From: Methylophaga thalassica | Lineage (GTDB): Bacteria; Pseudomonadota; Gammaproteobacteria; Nitrosococcales; Methylophagaceae | Assembly: GCF_030159795.1 (NCBI RefSeq) | Contig: NZ_BSND01000005.1 | Coordinates: 558,001 to 622,000 of the forward strand | Length of the DNA: 64,000 nt | Direction: 5' to 3' | Shown here: positions 15,777 to 24,095 of the stretch, in pieces | How the letters are laid out: every line of letters starts with the position of its first letter | How positions within the stretch are numbered: the stretch's first letter is position 1 | The notes under the pieces: model-generated | Database searches by the model: none | What the model saw: only the letters and a program-made list of their open reading frames with translations | What the model was told of the DNA's origin: nothing | Program-made: the position numbers and the translations under genes

Positions 15777-18700
15777 CTATGTCCTTATCAGAGACATCAA
15801 CTGGGTCATGTAATCGTGGTCAGCCATAAATAGAACGTGCCTTTGAGCAAGCTCATCATCTGTCATTTTCCAGCGGCCGGCTATCTCTAAGCGACTTGAT
15901 TTTGGTGGGCCTAAAATCACGCTTTCAAGAACGACATCGGTATCTTTCAGCCGGCTCTCAAGCTCTTTGATCCGTTCTGCGAACTCAATCTTTTCACTAC
16001 CAGGACCTTCATGTTGAAGACCATGAGGATCGATAAAAACGATCTTCTGCTTACCTTGGTGGACACGCCATAAGATAAAGTCTGGCCAAAAGCCTCCGGC
16101 TTCAAAAAAGCCGACACCATGGCGAACAAGATTCCTTAAAAGATAGAGCTGCTCTCCAGAGGCATCCAAGCGGGCCTGATTGGTGGTAATCCAGGTTTTT
16201 AGATCTTCCACAAACTGGAACTCACTATCTTCCAGTACAACAGGCTCAACTTTTATTCGGTTGCTTCTGGCCGATAGCAAAGGGTTGTATAAATGAATAC
16301 CCAAACGCGTACCATCAACACCATCCTCATAGCCGGATGTGTATGAGTCAGAACCGCTCTCATCGAAGGCTTTACGTAATGCCTTGATGTCCTCAATTAG
16401 TGCTGACTCAGAACCATCAACAATCAGCCTATATTCGTTATCAGTAGGTAAATTACCATCAGCATCTTTCAGGGCTACTAATTCTAGGCGAGGCTCTAAA
16501 TAAGCACGCTTATGGTAGTTATTAACCCGGTCTGCCAATAAGCAAAGCAGTTCCAATGCTGTTTGCTGCCACAATACAAAATTATTAGTGCTGAGGTTCC
16601 ACATGCTATGAGGCAATTGCACCTCATACCAATCGTTCGACAACAATAATTTTTTCAGCTTGCTGGTGTCGGCCTCAACCAATAAGTTCGCATAACCACG
16701 CTGTGTGGTGTATCGACTCAAATCCAAGTATAGACACTGCATGTCGAGAAATGACAAGCGTATTTCATCAAAGACGACGGTATTAATTTTCGCCTGTTTT
16801 GCTGCAGCCTCATTGATTGCCACACCATCGGCTTGAATTGTTTCCAGCCTCGGGTAGCGGTCCAGCAGAATCTTCCGGTTCTTTTTTGTAATATCCGGCG
16901 GCAATCCCAAATCGGCCCCATCACCACCAAAACGTACCAGAGGACCATGTCTGGGGAAGGAATATTGCTGGTTATTATCTTTCCTAACTTTAGGCCTTAG
17001 CATCTTGAGCTCTTTGCCCATATCAGTCGTGACATTGAGCTTCAGAGTAATGACTTCAGGATTATCATTTCCTGGCAGGCCTTCATCTTTCAGGAAGTCT
17101 CTGAATGTCGCCATAAAGTCAGCGCCTACACCAAAGACGTTCAAAGTTTCTAAGAGATGAATTTGCTTTGGTGCTGTAGCTGGCTCAAGGTGACTAGAAC
17201 GCATCAGACTCATGCCTTTGCCTTTGAGTCGCACACCACGACCAAATAGCTGGATGATCTGTGAGCCTTCTTTCTTACCTGTATTCATCAAGCCCATGGA
17301 TGAAACACGCCAGCAGTTCCAACCTTCAATGAATTTCTTGGAACCAATCAGAACATTAACAGGTGAAGCTTCACCATTCACTTCAGCAAAGATAGGGCTG
17401 TCAAACTCTGACTTACGCACCTCGACGTGTTCAAGTTTGGCCGACTCCAAGTGTTCAGCCAAACCTGGCGCATCACCCACATTTATTAAACCAAATGGTG
17501 TCTCGTTATCACCAATTTTTAGTAATAACTCACCAGAATCACCCGTAATACGATCCACCACCAAGGTGCCACCACCATTGGTACCGAAAACATGGCGCAT
17601 AATTTCAGTGTAGAGGCCAGCGGCATCGAGCTTTAAATCTTTTACGAATGGAAAGCTTCCAGCAAAAATATCATTGCCATTCTCATCAACCAGACCAGCT
17701 CCTTTAGCATTGCCAAAGACCACTGACTCTATGGCTGAGATAGCATGCTCGCGCTCTGCACTGAACCAAGCCATAAACTGGAGAATCTGTGCGACATCCG
17801 AAGCACGCTCATCATAGTTTTTCTTGGTTTCCTTACTACCATCATCTTTGACTACGCTGGCTCCTACAAATACCCAAAGCGGGGATGTGAGGTTGTATGG
17901 GCGAAACTCCGTCTTACGCTCAGCATAAAGCTTACGCTGTTGGTAAAACGCTACTAAGGCCGCTGTTAAGTAATTACGGCGGTGGTCTTGGACTTTGGCT
18001 GGTAGATTAAAGATACGATAATCCTTACCGTAGCCGTCTTCATAGAAATAGCGATAGCCATAATCGAACAGGATGCTCTTAGCATAAGTTTGTTCAACTT
18101 CAGCATCCTTGGCAGCCACCACAGCCTCTTTAAAGGTGGCTGAGTACTCAAAAGTAAAGCCTCGTCCTGCCAACTTCTGACGATGAGCCAACCAACCTTT
18201 TTCTTCTTTTGCAGAACCTAAGCCACGGTGGCCCTCATCAACTAACAACAGGTTTGCATCACCAAAGCTATCTACCGCCATGGTCTTCTTGCCCTGACTC
18301 ACAGCCAGCTTAGTGATTTCTGTTACAGAAAGGCGCTGAAGTGATTGACGCTCACCACTAAACAGGTCGCCAGTGTCCTGTGACAAACGCTCTGCTTTTA
18401 ATCCGCTATCCGCGAATTCTTGCTCATGCTGCTCTGACAGGCGTTCATTCGGCGTGATTAGAATGATTTGACCAAAGTCGTTAGTCTTGCCTGACTGCTT
18501 GGAATAATGCCGAAACTGTCTAATATTCGTATGCATCAACAAGGTCTTACCACTCCCAGTCGCGTTTTGGAGGCAAAGTTTGTTGAGGTCTTCAAGTTCA
18601 TAATGCCCAATGCCTGTCTGAAAGCCTCTGCCATTCCATAAAGAATTAAAGCAATCTACTTGCTCATTAAGACTTTCCAGTAATGCATGACGATCCTTAA

Positions 18701-19100
18701 AGTAAGCATCCAGGTAGATTTCCACAAACAACAGCGTCAGCCACTGGAAATATTTCCACTGCAGCGTTTCATCACGAGGCTCGTTCAGTGCCTCTGTATG
18801 CTCGACTATATTGGCATCAAAGCGTTTTAGCTGCTCTTCACTGAACTTCCAGCTAGCCTGCCACTGTCCAAGCAAAGCATGCAGATAATGATGATGTCGC
18901 GTGGCATCTAAGCCATGCGGGGCATGCTTAAGACCTTTGGTCAGTATGGTGATAGGGCGGACCTTCTTACCGCCATCCCTGAATTGTTCAAGAGGGTCAA
19001 TTCCAAAACGGCTTAGCACCCACTGATTAAGAATCAATTTTTTCAAAAAATCAGACTTAGCCGTTAAGTGTCTGACTCTGGTGTTTCTTCTCTCAGCCAT
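15777..19100 (-). CDS. Type III-like restriction helicase-nuclease (Res)
   Basis: About 1107 residues. The start is set at 19100 (MAERRNTRVRHL), where TAATG joins it to the Mod stop. An SF2 helicase core has Walker A LQNATGSGKTLL (about residue 180), a Walker B of the form LLVDEGHRG (DEGH rather than DEAH) and motif VI FGRGVRLKGKG. A C-terminal segment PDFILWRVHQGKQKIVFIDPHG resembles the restriction nuclease fold, but the usual final lysine of the D...(D/E)xK motif is not obvious. With the adjacent Mod it should form a methylation-sensitive restriction complex. Confidence 0.82.
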   Translation of the reverse strand: MAERRNTRVRHLTAKSDFLKKLILNQWVLSRFGIDPLEQFRDGGKKVRPITILTKGLKHAPHGLDATRHHHYLHALLGQWQASWKFSEEQLKRFDANIVEHTEALNEPRDETLQWKYFQWLTLLFVEIYLDAYFKDRHALLESLNEQVDCFNSLWNGRGFQTGIGHYELEDLNKLCLQNATGSGKTLLMHTNIRQFRHYSKQSGKTNDFGQIILITPNERLSEQHEQEFADSGLKAERLSQDTGDLFSGERQSLQRLSVTEITKLAVSQGKKTMAVDSFGDANLLLVDEGHRGLGSAKEEKGWLAHRQKLAGRGFTFEYSATFKEAVVAAKDAEVEQTYAKSILFDYGYRYFYEDGYGKDYRIFNLPAKVQDHRRNYLTAALVAFYQQRKLYAERKTEFRPYNLTSPLWVFVGASVVKDDGSKETKKNYDERASDVAQILQFMAWFSAEREHAISAIESVVFGNAKGAGLVDENGNDIFAGSFPFVKDLKLDAAGLYTEIMRHVFGTNGGGTLVVDRITGDSGELLLKIGDNETPFGLINVGDAPGLAEHLESAKLEHVEVRKSEFDSPIFAEVNGEASPVNVLIGSKKFIEGWNCWRVSSMGLMNTGKKEGSQIIQLFGRGVRLKGKGMSLMRSSHLEPATAPKQIHLLETLNVFGVGADFMATFRDFLKDEGLPGNDNPEVITLKLNVTTDMGKELKMLRPKVRKDNNQQYSFPRHGPLVRFGGDGADLGLPPDITKKNRKILLDRYPRLETIQADGVAINEAAAKQAKINTVVFDEIRLSFLDMQCLYLDLSRYTTQRGYANLLVEADTSKLKKLLLSNDWYEVQLPHSMWNLSTNNFVLWQQTALELLCLLADRVNNYHKRAYLEPRLELVALKDADGNLPTDNEYRLIVDGSESALIEDIKALRKAFDESGSDSYTSGYEDGVDGTRLGIHLYNPLLSARSNRIKVEPVVLEDSEFQFVEDLKTWITTNQARLDASGEQLYLLRNLVRHGVGFFEAGGFWPDFILWRVHQGKQKIVFIDPHGLQHEGPGSEKIEFAERIKELESRLKDTDVVLESVILGPPKSSRLEIAGRWKMTDDELAQRHVLFMADHDYMTQLMSLIRT

Positions 19101-22100
19101 TAGCCCATGGCTCCATCTGTGTCTTCCCACATCCGTGCCATAAAGGTCTCTTCTAGGCTTAATAATTTCGACTTGGCCTGACCAGTCAAACTCAAACCAT
19201 GTGGGCCATTGATATAAATTTTGTCGAATTCGCTGTCAGATTGATTTACGCGGTATTTTGAGAGTAAGGCCTCAAGTGCAGCCGCATCCTTTTCTGGATC
19301 ATCAGTCAACTTGCGCCAAATCACCATCACTTTTTCTTTATCAGCATCGTTGCCATACTCTCGACGGACATGACCATCAACTACTCTAAACCAATACGAA
19401 CCGTGGTCATCTTCTTTGAAACGTTTTACTTGAAGGCGGGTATGCTGATCCTCGGGCAGCTCTGAGTCATACTCTCTTTCGAACTCAGCATCATAAGTGC
19501 GGGGCTTATCTAAAAGTGCCACCTCGAGGCCAAGTAGCCAGTTAAAGGTTTCTATCAAGTCCACACATATAGGAACTTGTATGTCTGTTCCTGGCTTTTT
19601 CACCCGTAATGAATACTTTGTAGGATCTTGGAACTGCTCAATGTTAAGCAGACTAGCAGAGCCTCTTGTTTCAACATCGAGAAAATAATTTAAAAAGAAA
19701 TCCTTTCTTAGCTGTCCATTAATACTATCCGAAAAAAAATCATCAGTATGTGCAGTTTCAGCTAATCCTAAATTATTGAGACTATCCTCATAAGACTCTA
19801 AACGTAGGTATTTGAAGCAATGGGAAATACCCTTTCTGGTTAATGGCCGGCCAGCTTTCCAGTCTTCCGAATAAATAACTTTTTTGGTTCTGGGTAAAAC
19901 AACATCATCAAAGTGCTTGCCCATCTCTACTAAACAATACTTTGTCCTTTTGCCTCTTCTAGAATGGTTAATCGAAGCATGAGCCGTAGTTCCTGAACCA
20001 CCAAAATAATCCAGTATAAGTGGCTCAGGTGCATCTTCTCTTGTTGCCAGAGTTATACATTTTTCAATTAGGCGAATTGACTTTGGAAAATCAAATCTTT
20101 TGTTCCCTAAAATATCGATCAATAAAGTATTACCGTAGTTGCCTGCATCATAATCGCCACTGGACCAGACTGTTTTAGGCACAGTTAATTCATGAGTCAA
20201 AAACAAGTCTAGTGTCCCATCTACTTCTAAAACGGTTACTCTACTTAAGTTTTCATGAATAGAATCAAGCCCAAAATTCCATCTCCTCTCCACGCCATCT
20301 TGATCTATTGGCCAGATTTCAATCTCGCCACTTTCTAGTTGGATGTTTCTCCCCTCGGGGTGATAATCATCATCTGGAACATCACCTACCCTGACGATTT
20401 CTTTGCCTTTCACATAAATAGGATAGAAAGATAGTCTTCTTTCAGTTCGAAGTGAGTTCTCCCCCCACCTCCGCATTTTTCTTGGTTTTTCGTTCTGTTC
20501 GGGTGTTCTTGTTATGTGTATCCCACCATCATCTTTCGTGAGAAATAAGGCATATTCATGTGTTCGGTTGAAGGCTTTAGTTATTGAGCCCTTTGGGTTA
20601 TGTACTACCGTAACCCTAGAGAGTCGGTGGTCAGGGAAAGTGTCTTTCATGAGCATTGAGAGATTTACCATCTCGGTGTCATCAATCGCTACTGTTTTAA
20701 CGCCCTTGTCTGTAAGAAGATCCCTTGACTCTCTCATTCTGTCCGCCATCAATGAAATCCATGAAGAGTCTTTATAAGCATTTTTGTATAGAATTGGCGT
20801 GGAGTTCGTATTGTATGGTGGATCTATATAAATATAGTCAACTGACTCCGCATAACGCTGCTTTATAAATTTCAAGGCCTGGAAGTTATCAGAGTTAATT
20901 AGGACACCTTCACATTGTTCGTCTAACCCTTCAATTTCTGCCAATAAGCAATACTTACTAGACTCATCCATTAAGCCAGTATCAACCACCATATGTGGAT
21001 TATCTTTCAGAGTCTTACTGGTCTGCTCTGTCTCATCAGAAATAAAGCCAAGCCCCTTCCATTCATCCCACTGTTTTTGATTAGTAACGATTTCGTCATA
21101 AAATGATTCTGGGACTCGATCTAGGGTGATGCAGTAGTTCACTTCCGTCACAAATTTTTTCTTCAACCAGAGCTTTTTCTGGAAGTTTTCCAACTGTGCA
21201 AGGAAATCGATAATCTGCCGGGCAATAGTACGTAAGACGGTAATTTTTTTCAGTGAATGCGCAACACCACTAATATCATCACCACTCAGATCATCCAGGC
21301 GCATGATTTCGTTTTTTATATAGAAATCCAGCTCCCGGCGCAAGAAGCCGCCCAAATCTTTATGGATAAAATAATCCATAGTGTTTCGCGCGGTGTAACT
21401 GGTCAGATACTTGGCAAGTAAAGTGCGGTCTTTTTGCTTTTCAGTTGGGGCCTGAAATGCCAAGGCATCATGAAATGTCAGTAAACTCTCATCGGCTTTC
21501 AACGTCCCTAGAATGGTTGATTCTGCTTCTTGTAACCGTTTTTTCTGCCAGCCACTTTCCTGACCTGTTTTCTCTGGATCAGGTCGATATTCAAAGTTAA
21601 TGACGAGTTCATGGCCGTCGGCTTTCCCCTCTGCCGAAACAAGTGGCCCTACTTCTACAGGCTTGTCTGCATGAATGATAAAAAAACGTGTCTGATTTTC
21701 TTTGACGTTGTTATGGGCACCTTCTGAAGCATCGACGAGTTGAAAGGTCACCTTAATAGGGTTGCCGGCATCATCACGCCCAAAATCAAGACCGCCCTGG
21801 CCAACTGTGCCTTGGCGTTTTCGTTCTTTTTCGGTGGCCTCTAACAGGTCAAAACTAAAATTGGAGAGGTATTCACTGGACTTGATGTAATACTGATCTT
21901 TATTTGCCCAGTGCAGATAGACTTCACGGCCATCATAAGGCACTGCATACGGTGCAGCACGAGATTCGTTTTCACCTACATGGTAACGACGTGATAGAAA
22001 ATCGCCCTTGTCGTAATAACGGGAGAAGAAGCGGTACAGATGATCATATATATCAGACGGATCATCGCCATTATCACGTGCAGCATCATAAGCCTCTTTG

Positions 22101-22396
22101 GCAGCTTTGACCTTAGGGTTTGAATCAGGGTCATCGATACCAAACTCAACAGCTTGTGCCCGGGCTTGCTCATAACTAGCTTTCAGTTCAGCAATTTTGT
22201 CATCGCCACTGTCAGCAAAGGCCCCATCAATCTCACTTGCCAGATCATTTTGAATGAAGGCCTTAATCTGGTCGCTCTTGGCATGCATGATACGGTACAA
22301 ACCAAAGTCCAGTTCCGGCTGGTTGAGCTGAAATAACTCATGCAGCAGCCCGATGAATTTTTCTTTTTTGGCGTTATTGGTACTTTCGTTAGCCAT
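19100..22396 (-). CDS. Type III-like DNA methyltransferase (Mod) with long N-terminal extension
   Basis: 1098 residues, much longer than classical Mod proteins (about 650). Motif IV DPPYNTNS (about residue 525) precedes motif I LDYFGGSGTTAHA (about residue 790), the order of beta-class N6-adenine or N4-cytosine methylases. The first 450 residues are an acidic, helical region with no catalytic motif (FGLYRIMHAKSDQIKAF), perhaps a target-recognition or helicase-docking part. Its stop overlaps the Res start. It lies 20 bp after hipA in the same direction, implying co-transcription. Confidence 0.87.
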   Translation of the reverse strand: MANESTNNAKKEKFIGLLHELFQLNQPELDFGLYRIMHAKSDQIKAFIQNDLASEIDGAFADSGDDKIAELKASYEQARAQAVEFGIDDPDSNPKVKAAKEAYDAARDNGDDPSDIYDHLYRFFSRYYDKGDFLSRRYHVGENESRAAPYAVPYDGREVYLHWANKDQYYIKSSEYLSNFSFDLLEATEKERKRQGTVGQGGLDFGRDDAGNPIKVTFQLVDASEGAHNNVKENQTRFFIIHADKPVEVGPLVSAEGKADGHELVINFEYRPDPEKTGQESGWQKKRLQEAESTILGTLKADESLLTFHDALAFQAPTEKQKDRTLLAKYLTSYTARNTMDYFIHKDLGGFLRRELDFYIKNEIMRLDDLSGDDISGVAHSLKKITVLRTIARQIIDFLAQLENFQKKLWLKKKFVTEVNYCITLDRVPESFYDEIVTNQKQWDEWKGLGFISDETEQTSKTLKDNPHMVVDTGLMDESSKYCLLAEIEGLDEQCEGVLINSDNFQALKFIKQRYAESVDYIYIDPPYNTNSTPILYKNAYKDSSWISLMADRMRESRDLLTDKGVKTVAIDDTEMVNLSMLMKDTFPDHRLSRVTVVHNPKGSITKAFNRTHEYALFLTKDDGGIHITRTPEQNEKPRKMRRWGENSLRTERRLSFYPIYVKGKEIVRVGDVPDDDYHPEGRNIQLESGEIEIWPIDQDGVERRWNFGLDSIHENLSRVTVLEVDGTLDLFLTHELTVPKTVWSSGDYDAGNYGNTLLIDILGNKRFDFPKSIRLIEKCITLATREDAPEPLILDYFGGSGTTAHASINHSRRGKRTKYCLVEMGKHFDDVVLPRTKKVIYSEDWKAGRPLTRKGISHCFKYLRLESYEDSLNNLGLAETAHTDDFFSDSINGQLRKDFFLNYFLDVETRGSASLLNIEQFQDPTKYSLRVKKPGTDIQVPICVDLIETFNWLLGLEVALLDKPRTYDAEFEREYDSELPEDQHTRLQVKRFKEDDHGSYWFRVVDGHVRREYGNDADKEKVMVIWRKLTDDPEKDAAALEALLSKYRVNQSDSEFDKIYINGPHGLSLTGQAKSKLLSLEETFMARMWEDTDGAMG

Positions 22397-22416
22397 TTTA
22401 TTTTCCGTCTCTTGGT

Positions 22417-23679
22417 TTATTTCGTTTCAGCAAGGATGGTAGCTACCTTGCGTGCACGTGCTTCAATGATGGTGATAATTTTATCGATGACTACGCACTG
22501 CCCATGCTCAGCAAAAAAGGCGTCTCTTAATGCATAGGCCTGCTCAACAATCTGCTGACTCATTTTTTGGAGTCTCGATCTAACGAGTTTGTCTTGAATC
22601 TCTATATCTTTGGCGAATTGCTGCCAACGGCGAGCAATGATCCAATCAGGTCTGTCTTCTCCTCCAATCCGCATCGCCATCTTGGCGTTTAACTCGGGGT
22701 ATACTGCCGTGGACAACAGGTCATAAAACGGTGCCAGCTTAGGCCCCGTGTCCGTTAGCAGTAGGGAAATGTTTTTTGCATGCGCATCTGCATTGCCAAT
22801 AAGGAAATTAAAGACAACCCAATCCAGTAATGACTGGATGTCTGCTGTTGGTTGAATGCTCCTGTCACGCAGTAGTTGGAAGCATTGCTGAAGTATCGGG
22901 CCACCCTCTTTTTCATATTTCATATCCGGCATCACAGCCAAAGCCTGACAGAAATCTTCCTGATGGAGGCGTTCGATTCTGCCACTAGCCCCATCTACCG
23001 ACCGGTCATAGCGCTCGACCAAATACAGAGGCATATGTTTATGCAAGACTGTAGCAGGCGGTACGGCTAGACCAAGATGTAAAGCCAGTTGCATGCAGAA
23101 AGCTTCATTTTCTACAGAGTGTTGAATACGGGATATGGGCGGTTTAATAATATGTGTACTTGGTGCTGCACCCGAAGTAATGCTGAGTAAGCCAGATTCT
23201 TTGTTGTAATAAACAGGGAGCTTGCTCTGAGCACCAGCCAATGAGAGCCTTACGCCTTCTTCACCTGCCATCATAGGCCGCCTTGGCAGCTCGTCGATTA
23301 TCGCTTTCAGTTCGTCATCATCAACTGGCTGGTATATACCATATTCGGTTGGCAGCTCTCCATCAGGCAATAACATGACTGCACCGGCACATTCACCGCC
23401 GATTTCATCCAATAAAGCATAATCATTACCCTCTGACACGCCTAGATTTAAGGCAACCAACCTGCGTTGCTCAGCTTCGGGCAGCAGATTGGCAAAAAAT
23501 GGGCGGGCCACGTCATCATCAAAAATGTCCGGTTGCAGTGGCAAGGACAATGATAAAGGTATGGTATCCTCACTACGGAGCCAGCCTTTTTCATACTGAA
23601 AGGCCAGCCGACGTTTATCTGCAAGCCACAAGCGACCGACATGCTTATTGTTTAAATAAACAGCTAACCCATGAGTCAT
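22417..23679 (-). CDS. hipA: HipA-family kinase toxin
   Basis: 420 residues with the HipA layout. An N-terminal subdomain (MTHGLAVYLNNKHVGRLWL, then LPEAEQRR) is followed by a kinase-like core with LSLAGAQSKLPVYY (ATP loop), FLIGNADAHAKNISLL (catalytic Asp/Asn) and PFYDLLSTAVYP (metal-binding Asp). HipA kinases phosphorylate glutamyl-tRNA synthetase or other targets and cause growth arrest. The start overlaps the hipB stop (TGATG). Unusually, the pair sits inside a restriction operon: SNF2 helicase upstream, Mod/Res downstream. It may regulate that operon or act as a guard toxin. Confidence 0.9.
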   Translation of the reverse strand: MTHGLAVYLNNKHVGRLWLADKRRLAFQYEKGWLRSEDTIPLSLSLPLQPDIFDDDVARPFFANLLPEAEQRRLVALNLGVSEGNDYALLDEIGGECAGAVMLLPDGELPTEYGIYQPVDDDELKAIIDELPRRPMMAGEEGVRLSLAGAQSKLPVYYNKESGLLSITSGAAPSTHIIKPPISRIQHSVENEAFCMQLALHLGLAVPPATVLHKHMPLYLVERYDRSVDGASGRIERLHQEDFCQALAVMPDMKYEKEGGPILQQCFQLLRDRSIQPTADIQSLLDWVVFNFLIGNADAHAKNISLLLTDTGPKLAPFYDLLSTAVYPELNAKMAMRIGGEDRPDWIIARRWQQFAKDIEIQDKLVRSRLQKMSQQIVEQAYALRDAFFAEHGQCVVIDKIITIIEARARKVATILAETK

Positions 23680-23969
23680 CAGCCCTTAGCCTCATTGACG
23701 TCAATACCAGAGCGCTTCCAATCACGTGGCTGAATGTAAACTTCCAGGCCCAGGCTCTTCAATACCTGTAGGGCTTTACCTAACTCAATTGTTGTTTTGC
23801 CATTTTCAAGTTCTGAAATGAATCGAACACCCACACCACACAAGGCAGCAAAATCAGCTTGAGTTGCTGACTGTGATTTACGGTGTGAACGCACTAGCCG
23901 GCCAATGTCATCAACCGACAATATTTTCCCGTACGGTAAAATATTAGTATCACTCACAGCCAGCCCCAT
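23679..23969 (-). CDS. hipB: HipB-type antitoxin / autorepressor
   Basis: 96 residues from the ATG at 23969 (MGLAVSDTNILPYG). An XRE-family HTH spans about residues 23-70 (SATQADFAALCGVGVRFISELENGKTT, given here as two helices and turn). The frame stays open upstream to 24107, but that extension would translate operator DNA and lacks a ribosome-binding site, so the shorter start is chosen. HipB binds HipA and represses its own promoter. Four matching palindromes lie at and upstream of this start, one of them inside its first codons. Confidence 0.82.
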   Translation of the reverse strand: MGLAVSDTNILPYGKILSVDDIGRLVRSHRKSQSATQADFAALCGVGVRFISELENGKTTIELGKALQVLKSLGLEVYIQPRDWKRSGIDVNEAKG

Positions 23970-24095
23970 TAAATATTCCCGAACGGGAATAATACTACTG
24001 CCAATAATTTCAAACAACCTAAATATTCCCGATCGGTAATAAAATGTACGCCGACGAGACAAAAACAATATAATACTCCCGTACGGGAATATTAT
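23920..24095. promoter_or_regulatory. Four HipB-type operators at exact 50-bp spacing
   Basis: Palindromes of the form ATTCCCGnnCGGGAAT occur at 24075-24090 (CCCGTACGGG), 24025-24040 (CCCGATCGGT), 23975-23990 (CCCGAACGGG) and 23925-23940 (CCCGTACGGT). The CCC trinucleotides start at 24078, 24028, 23978 and 23928, exactly 50 bp apart. The outermost sites extend to near-perfect 26-bp palindromes (24070-24095 and 23920-23945). The last site lies inside the hipB coding region and the third overlaps its ribosome-binding region. Confidence 0.88.
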
